From Methanosarcina baikalica (GTDB lineage Archaea; Halobacteriota; Methanosarcinia; Methanosarcinales; Methanosarcinaceae): a DNA stretch of 30,441 bases. The stretch is from NCBI RefSeq assembly GCF_031461075.1, contig NZ_JAVKPK010000046.1:1-30441 (forward strand). Reading direction: 5' to 3'. The notes under the pieces were generated by a model. That model was not told the origin of the DNA and ran no database searches. It saw only the letters and a program-made list of their open reading frames with translations. This document shows positions 1-6,374 of the stretch, in pieces. Positions within the stretch are counted from its first letter, which is position 1, and each line of letters opens with the position of its first letter. The translations under genes were made by a program, and so were the position numbers.

Positions 1-3
1 GCT

Positions 4-30
4 TTATTTTCAAATATTATTTGAAAATAA
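4..30. terminator. 11-bp perfect hairpin downstream of hgcB
   Basis: Arms TTATTTTCAAA (4-14) and TTTGAAAATAA (20-30) are perfectly complementary around a 5-base loop. It lies about 80 bases past the hgcB stop on the minus strand and could end the hgc transcript. It lacks a G+C-rich stem and a long T run, so a role in RNA 3'-end formation is inferred only. Confidence 0.4.
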
Positions 31-107
31 GGGATTTTGTGGAAAATGGCAAAACCTCATTTAACTAGAATTATTTTTTTCAGCTCTCTGTTGTGGATAT
101 TTTTTCA

Positions 108-443
108 CTACTTCTCGCTACAGGATGGTTTCTCCGAACTTCCACCGCAGCAAGAGCCTGCTTCTCCTCCACAGCCACATTCGCCGCTATCCATACTTTT
201 ACCTTTGAGTGCTGCGCCGATCATTGCCCACGCACAACCGACACCGCTCTGCACTTCTATTGCCTGTACCGGGCAGTTGAGAGCGCATGCCCCGCATTCC
301 ATACACAAAGCTGGTTGTATGAGTTCAACGTGTTCTTTTCCTTCGGCAAAAACTCTATGTGGACAGACCTGTATACAGCGCTGGCAGTTGATACACCTAT
401 CTGGATGATACTTGAGTGTGTTCTCAAGATAAGAATCAAACAT
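108..443 (-). CDS. hgcB: HgcB, ferredoxin partner of mercury methylation
   Basis: Predicted 111-residue ferredoxin that supplies electrons to the corrinoid protein HgcA during methylation of Hg(II). Two 4Fe-4S motifs are visible: C17-x2-C20-x2-C23-x3-C27-P and C47-x2-C50-x2-C53-x3-C57-P. They are followed by the lone conserved cysteine C70 in the context GVGCAWAM. A C-terminal Cys pair (C98-C99) is typical of HgcB and is thought to bind mercury. This copy carries more cysteines than usual in the tail (C89, C91, C98, C99, C108) within a Gly/Ser-rich stretch. The start codon follows the hgcA stop directly (TGAATG), so translation is probably coupled. The identification rests on the motif set plus the hgcA neighbour; a generic 2x[4Fe-4S] ferredoxin is the alternative and is unlikely here. 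Confidence 0.93.
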   Translation of the reverse strand: MFDSYLENTLKYHPDRCINCQRCIQVCPHRVFAEGKEHVELIQPALCMECGACALNCPVQAIEVQSGVGCAWAMIGAALKGKSMDSGECGCGGEAGSCCGGSSEKPSCSEK

Positions 444-1574
444 TCAGACCACCTTCATGAACTTGATTATTCCCAGTAGAATTGAGAGTATAATTCCAGA
501 ACCTAACATAAGTGCCATGAGAGGTACATATCGAAAAATTTCTTTTTTGACGCCAGTCCGTGAAGTAAAGGTCGTACACCCAGTGAAGTTCAGGGCTAAG
601 TATGCAATCAAGGCGGGCATAATCAGAAGTAAAACCAGTGATATCAGGGCATTCTCCAAGAAGGGCAATGTAGAATTTGTCGCAAAGGAAACTGCGAAGG
701 GAATAGCAATAATTTCTCCCAGAATTAACCCTTTTGTACTGAAGTCGTGCGTGGGAATAAATGGAAGTAGAACTGGGAAGAATATGGTTCCTGCAAGGGT
801 TGTTGTGATCGCAGCTAGGGCTGCAAGAGGGCCTGCAAGGAAATAGAGTATAATAGCAACAGCGATCGTCGGCAGTACTACATGAACAAATTCTACAGGA
901 GTGAGCACTATCCGATCTTTCAATTGGAATTGAACTCTGCGCATTTCAGGTGTTGCCTTCCGTGTTTTGAGATACTCGGAGAGATCGCTGGCACGGACAG
1001 GACCATATTCCACCAAAAAACCGGAACGACGCTGCACTTCGTACGCCGAAATTCCAGGAGCTGAAAGTTGTGGCAGAATGAGAGTACGGTACCGAACAAT
1101 ATTGGCAAGTCCTGTAGAGCCGATACGCTGCACAAGTTCGTCTGTTCCGAATGTACCCTTACCTGCAGCACACCAAACATTAATTCCCTTTGTGTCCAGG
1201 ACAAGAATATAGCAGTCAGTGCCTGTAAGTGCGGAACGAACTGCGTCAAAACTCAGTGTATAGTTTGCCGAGACAAAAACCAGTGAATCAGGTGTTGGGT
1301 TCCCGAGCCGGTAAAGGCCAGGCTTTACAATATGTCCCATACGGTTCACGCCCCACCGGGCAAGGAAATGATCGAGCCGATTGGCGAATGTGAGTGTACT
1401 TGTGATCGTATAGATCTCAGATGTGTGTGCACTTGTGATCATACGGATCTTGGATATTGGTTTTTTGTCAGTTACATCGTTGCATGGCTGCGTATCCGAT
1501 TTCTGTGTGCATGAGCACGATGAACCAGCAGTCTTCGATGAACTATTAGTCTTATTATTGTCCATGTGACTCAT
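444..1574 (-). CDS. hgcA: HgcA, corrinoid protein of mercury methylation
   Basis: 376-residue membrane corrinoid protein predicted to pass a methyl group from methylcobalamin to Hg(II). The diagnostic cap-helix motif NVWCAAGK is at residues 132-139; Cys135 would be the lower axial cobalt ligand. The corrinoid domain covers about residues 60-200. Five hydrophobic segments follow at about 228-247, 249-271, 280-298, 307-329 and 350-371, matching the five membrane helices of the family. The loop TGCTTFTSRTGVKKE (331-345) resembles the conserved HgcA motif between helices 4 and 5. The protein has an extra N-terminal stretch of about 45 residues with C20, C22 and C31. ATG at 1574 is 9 bases after the hgcC stop; ATG at 1565 is an alternative. 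It sits between hgcC and hgcB in one operon. Confidence 0.95.
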   Translation of the reverse strand: MSHMDNNKTNSSSKTAGSSCSCTQKSDTQPCNDVTDKKPISKIRMITSAHTSEIYTITSTLTFANRLDHFLARWGVNRMGHIVKPGLYRLGNPTPDSLVFVSANYTLSFDAVRSALTGTDCYILVLDTKGINVWCAAGKGTFGTDELVQRIGSTGLANIVRYRTLILPQLSAPGISAYEVQRRSGFLVEYGPVRASDLSEYLKTRKATPEMRRVQFQLKDRIVLTPVEFVHVVLPTIAVAIILYFLAGPLAALAAITTTLAGTIFFPVLLPFIPTHDFSTKGLILGEIIAIPFAVSFATNSTLPFLENALISLVLLLIMPALIAYLALNFTGCTTFTSRTGVKKEIFRYVPLMALMLGSGIILSILLGIIKFMKVV

Positions 1575-1583
1575 CTCTTTTCT

Positions 1584-1874
1584 TTAATCGGTATCTTTCA
1601 TCAGCGGATCAAGCACGTCTTTTACCATCCCGCTAAGGGCTTCGACCTTTATGAGAGCGAGGCAGCAGATACTACCTTCCTTCTCCCAGCTGATCAAAGC
1701 AAGCTTACTACCGGGATTGATACCGGCTTTTTCTCGCACATCTTTCGGGAGTACCATCTGTCCTCTTTCATCAACACTAAGAACTGCCTCGACCTTGCAT
1801 CCCGAACCTGAATTGCATCCACATGACGATTCATCATTGGTACAAATCTCATTAATTGTCCTCTTTTTGGTCAT
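1584..1874 (-). CDS. hgcC: HgcC, AbrB/SpoVT-type protein associated with HgcAB
   Basis: 96-residue protein with a swapped-hairpin AbrB/MazE/SpoVT DNA-binding fold at about residues 28-66 (VLSVDERGQMVLPKDVREKAG is its core, residues 31-51 in part). It leads the operon and is followed 9 bases later by hgcA. From memory, public annotation names such neighbours HgcAB-associated protein HgcC; no function is established that I know of. The N-terminal tail is cysteine-rich (C11, C18, C20, C26), and C70-C71 lie near the end of the fold. Inference: a metal- or redox-responsive autoregulator that binds the palindrome covering its own transcription start. A structural or metallochaperone role is the alternative. 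Confidence 0.8.
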   Translation of the reverse strand: MTKKRTINEICTNDESSCGCNSGSGCKVEAVLSVDERGQMVLPKDVREKAGINPGSKLALISWEKEGSICCLALIKVEALSGMVKDVLDPLMKDTD

Positions 1875-1880
1875 TTGAAT

Positions 1881-1896
1881 CTCACACTAATGTGAG
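1881..1896. promoter_or_regulatory. Palindromic operator candidate of the hgc operon
   Basis: CTCACACTAATGTGAG has perfect 6-base arms (CTCACA/TGTGAG) around 4 bases. It lies 7 bases upstream of the hgcC ATG. With the TATA box at 1907-1918, the expected start of transcription falls inside it. This position would suit a repressor that blocks initiation. The bound protein is unknown; HgcC is an obvious candidate. Confidence 0.6.
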
Positions 1897-1906
1897 TTTT
1901 CAATGC

Positions 1907-1918
1907 ATTTATATTTTT
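1907..1918 (-). promoter_or_regulatory. TATA box of hgcCAB
   Basis: On the minus strand the sequence reads AAAAATATAAAT, a good archaeal TATA box with an A-rich BRE side. The distance predicts transcription starting at about 1885, leaving a leader of only about 10 bases before the hgcC ATG at 1874. Confidence 0.6.
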
Positions 1919-2290
1919 CTAATTTATCTGAAAAGTCAGAAAAATCAGAATATTAACCAGGTTCGTTTCTTCATAAACAGGATATGAAGTGGCAAATTAT
2001 CCCAAAAAAGTTATCCTTTAATAATCGTCCGGAAAAACGAAGCTATTCTTTAGTTCGAAAGGAAAAAATACACTCTTTAATGGATTGAATAATTGTTGGT
2101 AATTATATTTATGAGTCTTTGACTTGAAGCAGATTATTTGACTATTACATCCTGTATAGAATGCGTTTTTCATAGCCTACTTAAAGAATATTTTTTCTCA
2201 ACAACAAATAGAGTTGTCATCAAATTTCAAAAAATATGGGGGCATTTTTGCCGCAAAATTAAGAAAAACAGAATTTCAATGTCAATTATT
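1919..2290. other. AT-rich divergent spacer
   Basis: This stretch lies between the hgc promoter and the promoter of the NifH-like gene. I see no open frame with a ribosome site, no RNA gene and no long repeat. Several short TCAG-containing repeats near 1928-1950 and the run of Gs near 2238 are the only local features. Confidence 0.5.
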
Positions 2291-2312
2291 GCTTAAGTGT
2301 AAGCTTATAAAT
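2291..2312 (+). promoter_or_regulatory. Promoter of NifH-like gene with adjoining inverted repeat
   Basis: GCTTA-AGTG-TAAGC (2291-2304) is a perfect 5-base inverted repeat directly next to the TATA box TTATAAAT (2305-2312). Transcription is expected near 2335, about 10 bases before the ATG at 2345. The inverted repeat occupies the BRE position, where a bound protein would interfere with TFB. Confidence 0.5.
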
Positions 2313-2344
2313 TGTATTTGTTTGTTTTTCCGTATGGTGATGAA

Positions 2345-3253
2345 ATGACAAAAGCACGAAACATCGCAATCTATGGAAAAGGCGGAATCGGAAAATCGAC
2401 TACTTCATCGAATCTTTCAGCGGCTCTTTCGGACCTGGGTCTTACAGTAATGCAGATTGGCTGTGATCCTAAAAGTGACTCCACAAATAACCTCCGGGGA
2501 GGTAAATTAATTCCTTCAGTCCTCGACGCTTTAAGAAGTGGAAAGAGAATTGAAATCAGTGACATTGTCTATGAGGGCTTCAATGGAATCCTCTGTGTGG
2601 AAGCAGGAGGTCCGGAGCCTGGAGTGGGATGTGCCGGCAGAGGAATTATTACTGCGATAGAACTCTTAAGGCAAAAAAATGTCTTTGAAGAATTCAAACC
2701 TGATGTTGTAATTTATGATGTTCTCGGAGATGTTGTCTGTGGAGGATTTTCAATCCCTATCCGTGAAGGTGTTGCAGAACAGGTCTACACTGTTGCATCA
2801 TCTGATTTCATGGCGATATATGCAGCAAACAATCTCTTTAAAGGAATAAGGAAATATGCAAACAATGGTGGCGCACTGTTTAGCGGAATAATTGCGAATT
2901 CAATGAACCAGTCGATTCAAAAAGGGATAATAAACGACTTTGCAAAACAGACGAAGACAACGATTGCAGGATATGTGCCTCGTTCGCTTGATGTTACGAG
3001 AAGTGAACTCAGAGGCCAGACCGTAGTCGAACATGCACCAGAATCGGAACAGGCTGAGTTATACAGAAATCTTGCGAGAAACATTTTGAATAACGATCTA
3101 AAGTATGTTCCTGCACCTCTGGAATCTGAAGAACTCAAAATATGGGCTGAAGGCTGGTCAGATATACTCCTTAGGGAGCGAGAACATGTACATGAAGGAG
3201 AAATCAAAAGAAGCGGCATTGAAGGAAGAACATTAATAAGCTCGGAAGCATGA
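2345..3253 (+). CDS. NifH/CfbC-like P-loop ATPase (nitrogenase reductase family)
   Basis: 302-residue homodimeric iron-protein type ATPase that would deliver single electrons to a partner reductase. Visible motifs: P-loop GKGGIGKS (11-18), switch region IGCDPKSDST (38-47), and the two cluster ligands Cys96 (GVGCAGRG) and Cys132 (DVVCGGF) for a bridging 4Fe-4S cluster. The Arg in CAGRG matches the ADP-ribosylation site of NifH. The C-terminal part (GYVPRSLDVTRSELRG) is unlike typical NifH, so I place it in the NifH-like group that includes CfbC of F430 synthesis. No NifD/CfbD-like partner is nearby, so the substrate is unknown. The start was chosen at ATG 2345 because GGTGATGAA precedes it; an upstream TTG at 2312 overlaps the TATA box. 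It is divergent from the hgc operon. Confidence 0.85.
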   Translation: MTKARNIAIYGKGGIGKSTTSSNLSAALSDLGLTVMQIGCDPKSDSTNNLRGGKLIPSVLDALRSGKRIEISDIVYEGFNGILCVEAGGPEPGVGCAGRGIITAIELLRQKNVFEEFKPDVVIYDVLGDVVCGGFSIPIREGVAEQVYTVASSDFMAIYAANNLFKGIRKYANNGGALFSGIIANSMNQSIQKGIINDFAKQTKTTIAGYVPRSLDVTRSELRGQTVVEHAPESEQAELYRNLARNILNNDLKYVPAPLESEELKIWAEGWSDILLREREHVHEGEIKRSGIEGRTLISSEA

Positions 3254-3261
3254 AACATTTA

Positions 3262-3319
3262 AAGTTCTTCTATTAAACTTCTGTTGTAACTTCTTCCTAC
3301 AGCAGGAGTTTTAGAACTT
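3262..3319 (+). terminator. Long imperfect hairpin after NifH-like gene
   Basis: The outer arms AAGTTCT (3262-3268) and AGAACTT (3313-3319) enclose an inner stem CTGTTGTA/TACAGCAG with one G-U pair. It starts 9 bases after the stop codon and is a likely RNA 3'-end structure. Confidence 0.45.
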
Positions 3320-3395
3320 AAAGTTATCTCCATGAACTATATATTTTATATGTGCATAGAGACATTTCATCCATTTCTTTGCGAATAATTGTCCT

Positions 3396-3427
3396 GTTCC
3401 AAATAATTTCTTTTTGGAACCTTTTTT
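3396..3427 (+). terminator. Hairpin with T tail
   Basis: GTTCCAAA (3396-3403) pairs with TTTGGAAC (3413-3420), followed by C and six Ts (3422-3427). This is the form of an intrinsic terminator and it could serve transcription from the NifH-like gene. Confidence 0.5.
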
Positions 3428-3760
3428 CATTAATTTTTCTCTTAGTGCAGAGAGGTACTATTGACAAATGTTGTTTTATCATAAACTCTATTTTTTTCTA
3501 AAAATATGTAGCCAGATTATGGCATTATTCCTTATTTATTGCAAGTAGCTTTTCGGATTGAATTTTACAACGGATGTCAAGATATCTGCGGAAATCGTCG
3601 TCAGAACGGGCAACCCTCCTTCCTGCAGCAAACTACCGCGAGGCCGCCCTCAAGGCATGGGTCTTTAAAGGAGTATACTACCGAGTACTAACATTGTAAT
3701 CATTTATAAAGAGCTAAACATTTATAAACTTTTGAGTATGTAATATTAATACCGTCGAAA
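3428..3760. other. Spacer with a G+C-richer insert of unclear origin
   Basis: Most of this is AT-rich and blank. Positions about 3575-3690 are markedly G+C-richer than the surroundings and have short open stretches in two frames. One ends KAWVFKGVYYRVLTL before a TAA at 3697-3699; the other ends in GMGL before a TAA near 3665. This may be the end of a decayed gene or insertion element. I cannot name the source. Confidence 0.25.
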
Positions 3761-3776
3761 TAAGGAGGTTATTAAA

Positions 3777-4133
3777 TTGAATACAGAACAAAACACCGAA
3801 AAACAGGGACACAACAGAAAGAACGAAGAAGAAGAGTTTGAAAAAATAAAAGCAGAGCTCGAGATAGCAACTGAAAAAATCATATATTTCGAGGATATAA
3901 TAAAGTCTGCAGACAACCTGAGGAAATTAGCAGAAAGTAAGATTATAGAAACCGAATCCAAAAAACTGGATACAATCACCAATAAATTAGATTCACAGAT
4001 CCAGAGTATTGGAGAACTGGTAAGAAAAGCAGAGATCAAAAGAGAAGAAGCAATAGATAAACTGCTGGATGCAGAGGTCAGGCTAATAGTGGTAGAAAAT
4101 AGAATATTACATGCAAAAGTCACAAATTTTTAA
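3777..4133 (+). CDS. Hypothetical coiled-coil protein
   Basis: 118 residues, highly charged and almost entirely predicted coiled coil (E/K-rich heptads from about residue 18 to 110), with no signal peptide, membrane segment or cysteine. I do not recognise a family. The TTG start at 3777 is chosen because a strong GGAGGTT ribosome site sits at 3762-3768. The coding strand has no stop in a purine-rich frame, and the opposite-strand frame here is a serine/phenylalanine-rich shadow. It stands alone between two long spacers. A cytoplasmic structural or scaffold role would be a guess. Confidence 0.65.
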   Translation: MNTEQNTEKQGHNRKNEEEEFEKIKAELEIATEKIIYFEDIIKSADNLRKLAESKIIETESKKLDTITNKLDSQIQSIGELVRKAEIKREEAIDKLLDAEVRLIVVENRILHAKVTNF

Positions 4134-4230
4134 ATTAGTATAAAAACCAGAGATTATAAGATTTTCACATTTTATTTCTCAGGAATTTCAATCACACGGA
4201 CTTTACAGGAATCTTTTGCAATTAATATCA

Positions 4231-4283
4231 GATTTAATTAAATTAAATTAAATTAAATTAAATTAAATTAAATTAAATTAAAT
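4231..4283. repeat. AATTA pentamer microsatellite
   Basis: About ten uninterrupted copies of the 5-base unit AATTA. Such a tract can change length by slippage and bends DNA. No gene lies within it. Confidence 0.9.
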
Positions 4284-4298
4284 ATGAGTTTCGGATAA

Positions 4299-4460
4299 AT
4301 TTGTGTAAGAGGACAAAAGTTTTGTGTAAGAAATCAGCATAAAACTTGTTCTCTACACAAGGTCTATTTTCCAGCTCACGTTCTTATCAACTGAAATTTT
4401 ACAGGCTGTTCGCAGGTGGTCATCAACCGATAATTTTTCAGAGCCTGGGACGTAACATTT
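4299..4460 (-). pseudogene. Possible gene or insertion-element remnant
   Basis: On the minus strand a stretch open for about 33 codons ends at TAG (4353-4355) and reads ...GSEKLSVDDHLRTACKISVD... There is no start codon: a stop lies just upstream. The segment LRTACKISVD resembles the last cysteine region of 2Fe-2S ferredoxin domains, but this is a weak likeness. Downstream, TTACACAAA occurs twice (complement at about 4299-4331), like the edge of an insertion element. It may be a mere fragment without function. Confidence 0.25.
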
Positions 4461-4482
4461 TTATAACTTAAGATATATTGTA

Positions 4483-4526
4483 TTCACAATTGTGAATTAA
4501 AGGTTTCTCATGTTCACAATTGTGAA
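4483..4526. promoter_or_regulatory. Twin 14-bp palindromes (tandem operator)
   Basis: TTCACAATTGTGAA occurs twice, at 4483-4496 and 4513-4526. Both copies are perfect palindromes, and their centres are exactly 30 bases apart, close to three helical turns. They lie 44-87 bases ahead of the gene at 4570, downstream of AT-rich TATA-like DNA (4462-4480). This is the pattern expected for two dimers of one winged-helix regulator bound on the same face of DNA. The regulator is unknown. Confidence 0.75.
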
Positions 4527-4569
4527 GGTTTCGATGATGAAATATTGAAAAATCATATACGGTAAAAAT

Positions 4570-4872
4570 ATGGGATTAAGTGACCAAAATCTGAAGCAAA
4601 ATAAGAGTTACCGAACTATGATCGATTCGGAGGGAAGGGGCCATATCAGAATAATCAGACGTATTAACCTGAAAACTCTAATTGAGATTTTTAAGGACCT
4701 TTATCTTGAACTTAAACAAAATCCTGACAAACAACCAAATATAACCATATATGTCTCCCATTCGATCTATGAGGAGATGTCGGATAATATGAAACATTTT
4801 CATGAATTTGCGGTCTCCTGTATGGATGGGACTTTTGATCTGATTGTGCTAACTAACGAACTAACTAACTAA
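4570..4872 (+). CDS. Hypothetical 100-residue protein under twin-palindrome control
   Basis: Soluble 100-residue protein of no family I recognise. The middle (about residues 28-85) alternates predicted helix (LKTLIEIFKDLYLELKQ) and strand (NITIYVSH), suggesting a small alpha/beta fold. It has a single cysteine (C84) and no signal peptide. The ATG is preceded only by AT-rich sequence without a clear ribosome site, so the start is less certain. The two palindromes upstream argue that it is a real, regulated gene. The last codons lie in an octamer repeat that runs past the stop, so the C-terminus (TNELTN) may be a product of repeat slippage. Confidence 0.55.
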   Translation: MGLSDQNLKQNKSYRTMIDSEGRGHIRIIRRINLKTLIEIFKDLYLELKQNPDKQPNITIYVSHSIYEEMSDNMKHFHEFAVSCMDGTFDLIVLTNELTN

Positions 4873-4882
4873 TGAACTAACT
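4851..4882 (+). repeat. Four AACTAACT-type octamers across a stop codon
   Basis: AACTAACG, AACTAACT, AACTAATG and AACTAACT follow one another without gaps. The stop codon TAA (4870-4872) lies in the third copy. Loss or gain of a unit would change the reading frame of the protein end. Confidence 0.8.
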
Positions 4883-5063
4883 CTCAGGTTTTTACTCACT
4901 AAATTTGAGAAAAAGATCCCAATATTTATTTACAGAGCAGTTCTCCATCTGGGATACTGAAAGGTACAATTGTATTAATTAATCCATGTTTATACAGCTA
5001 TTTTTACATTATTGGGTAATTATTTGGTCGTTTTGTGCGTTTTTGCGGAATTTGAACCAAAAG

Positions 5064-5109
5064 GTTTAAAAATAAAGAACTCTTCTATGGTAATGGTGAT
5101 TCACTATGA
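5064..5109 (+). promoter_or_regulatory. Promoter and leader of the winged-helix gene
   Basis: A TATA-like GTTTAAAAATAAAG lies at about 5063-5076. A good ribosome site GGTGAT (5096-5101) is followed by ATG at 5106. That ATG reads only MRDRFCCK before TGA, out of frame with the winged-helix protein that follows, so the ribosome site and the protein do not match as the sequence stands. Confidence 0.45.
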
Positions 5110-5136
5110 GGGATCGTTTTTGTTGTAAATGAATCT

Positions 5137-5406
5137 TTGAATGATATAAGCTATGAAAAACTCAGCTACGAAAAACTTGAAAAGCTGCCTCCTTCGGCAA
5201 AGTTGGTATTTAAAACCCTTGAGGCAAAAGGGCAGATGACGCAAAAAGAGATTATCCATGAAACGATACTTCCTTCACGCACAGTCAGATATGCACTAAA
5301 CAGGCTAAAGGAAGAAAAGATCTTAATGGAACGTTTTTATTTCATTGACTCACGTCAGAGTCTTTATGAAATAAATAGATCTGTAAACAACGTCCTTGCC
5401 TTATAA
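5137..5406 (+). CDS. Small winged-helix (MarR-like) DNA-binding protein
   Basis: 89-residue transcription-regulator-like protein. The pattern PSAKLVFKTLE, then MTQKEIIHET and PSRTVRYALNRLKEEKIL, is a classic helix-turn-helix plus wing of the MarR/TrmB-like group found widely in Methanosarcina. No ligand domain is present. The only in-frame start is TTG at 5137 with no ribosome site. The frame stays open upstream to 5110 (GIVFVVNESLNDIS...), while the well-formed ribosome site and ATG at 5106 are in another frame. A one-base change near 5109 would join them to give M-GIVFVVNESLNDIS. So either the 5' end is frameshifted or the true start is unusual. It could be the regulator of a neighbouring promoter, which is not shown. 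Confidence 0.65.
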   Translation: MNDISYEKLSYEKLEKLPPSAKLVFKTLEAKGQMTQKEIIHETILPSRTVRYALNRLKEEKILMERFYFIDSRQSLYEINRSVNNVLAL

Positions 5407-5631
5407 ATTAAAAACGTTCTTTTGTGCAATTGGATCAAACTTTATTATAGATCCAAATTTAATTTTTGAGGTTTATCTAAAACCTCATTATTTTTTTAAA
5501 TTGTCTTTTTCCCGTCCGCGTATGTGCATTTCAGTGACATTTACCGGAATGCAATTGTTTCTTGCCTTATCGGTCCTTAGCAAAGGTCACAGATTAAAAG
5601 GAACATCAGGAACTGGAAAACAGGATATAAT

Positions 5632-5669
5632 AAAAGAACGGGGGAAGGATTGTGAAACCCCGTTCTTTT
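5632..5669 (+). terminator. Strong intrinsic terminator hairpin
   Basis: AAAAGAACGGGG (5632-5643) is fully complementary to CCCCGTTCTTTT (5658-5669) around a 14-base loop, and T bases continue after the stem. It is the strongest hairpin of this region and would end plus-strand transcription from the winged-helix gene. Confidence 0.7.
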
Positions 5670-5955
5670 TTGAGTGAAGATAGCCTATTTCTATTGTCGG
5701 ATTTTAGTCTCAACCGGCATCATTAGAGATAGTGACTACCGGTTTTAAAATCCGTTTAAAAGGTCTAGCTTGTTCGCTTATGTACGATACTAAATACGAC
5801 TTTAAGGTATTTAATACTATGTTTAATGTTAGCATACCACAGATTAGCACGACATCACTTACATCAAATATGTTATTAGGAATTTGTTTTTTAACCTTAC
5901 ACTTTTTTACCCCCGCCATCTATATGCCTTAGTGTAGAAATCATGAAAATTCAAA
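5670..5955. other. Spacer without a supportable gene
   Basis: Short frames exist on both strands (plus 5732-5932, minus 5710-5919), but neither has a ribosome site or a recognisable domain. AACCGG (5712-5717) and CCGGTT (5738-5743) form a small inverted repeat. I see nothing else. Confidence 0.4.
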
Positions 5956-5978
5956 AGTTGCCTGTTCTGCAGGCAACT
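5956..5978 (-). terminator. Terminator of the desulforedoxin-like gene
   Basis: AGTTGCCTG (5956-5964) pairs perfectly with CAGGCAACT (5970-5978). Read on the minus strand it is followed by TTTTG, and it lies 33 bases after the stop of the small gene at 6011-6172. The plus-strand TGCATAAGTCC next to it resembles the inverted-repeat end of the MITE at 7025. Confidence 0.6.
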
Positions 5979-6010
5979 GCATAAGTCCCAATACTGTTAG
6001 TTTGTCTGGC

Positions 6011-6172
6011 TTATTCTTTTAATTTCATTGATTCTCCACAACATTTTATGTTGCCGGTACAGCAAACATCCGTAGAGCATTTGTCATCTCCACATTCGTT
6101 TGCTACCTTAAGTTCGAATCCGCATCCTTCGCAGACAAGAACCTGACCCTCTTTTAATTCACTGCAATTCAT
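6011..6172 (-). CDS. Desulforedoxin-like small cysteine-rich protein
   Basis: A 53-residue protein: MNCSELKEGQVLVCEGCG at the N-terminus and GNIKCCGESMKLKE at the end. The pair C14-x2-C17 and the adjacent C44-C45 followed by G-E-x-M match the Fe(Cys)4 site of desulforedoxin and of the N-terminal domain of desulfoferrodoxin. Unlike desulforedoxin (36 residues), it has an insert with four more cysteines (C27, C32, C37, C38) that could bind a second metal. A clear GGGGTGAT ribosome site lies 5 bases upstream of the ATG and a terminator follows. Probable cytosolic redox or metal-binding protein. A zinc-ribbon role is the alternative. Confidence 0.7.
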   Translation of the reverse strand: MNCSELKEGQVLVCEGCGFELKVANECGDDKCSTDVCCTGNIKCCGESMKLKE

Positions 6173-6374
6173 TTCATATCACCCCAATATATTTGATCGA
6201 AAAAGTATGTAACTTAGGTTCAAATCGCTTTTGAAACATGATTTTGAAGATGATTCTACGAATCAAAGAGTTTTTGTTATTTTCAGGATTTAGAATCGTT
6301 CATTCTAATTATGTTGGATATTCAGGTAGAAAACCCACACACCAACAAATTTCAATATTGTTCTTCTGTCGAAC

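Noticed and set aside
2312..2344. Upstream TTG start for the NifH-like gene
   Set aside because: It overlaps the TATA box, while ATG 2345 has a GGTGATGAA ribosome site and the family N-terminus.
5396..5677. 93-residue plus-strand frame overlapping the winged-helix gene
   Set aside because: It begins inside the previous gene without a ribosome site, has no domain, and ends across the strong terminator hairpin.
5710..5932. Overlapping frames on both strands
   Set aside because: Neither has a ribosome site, promoter or recognised domain. Opposite-strand overlap of this type is common by chance.
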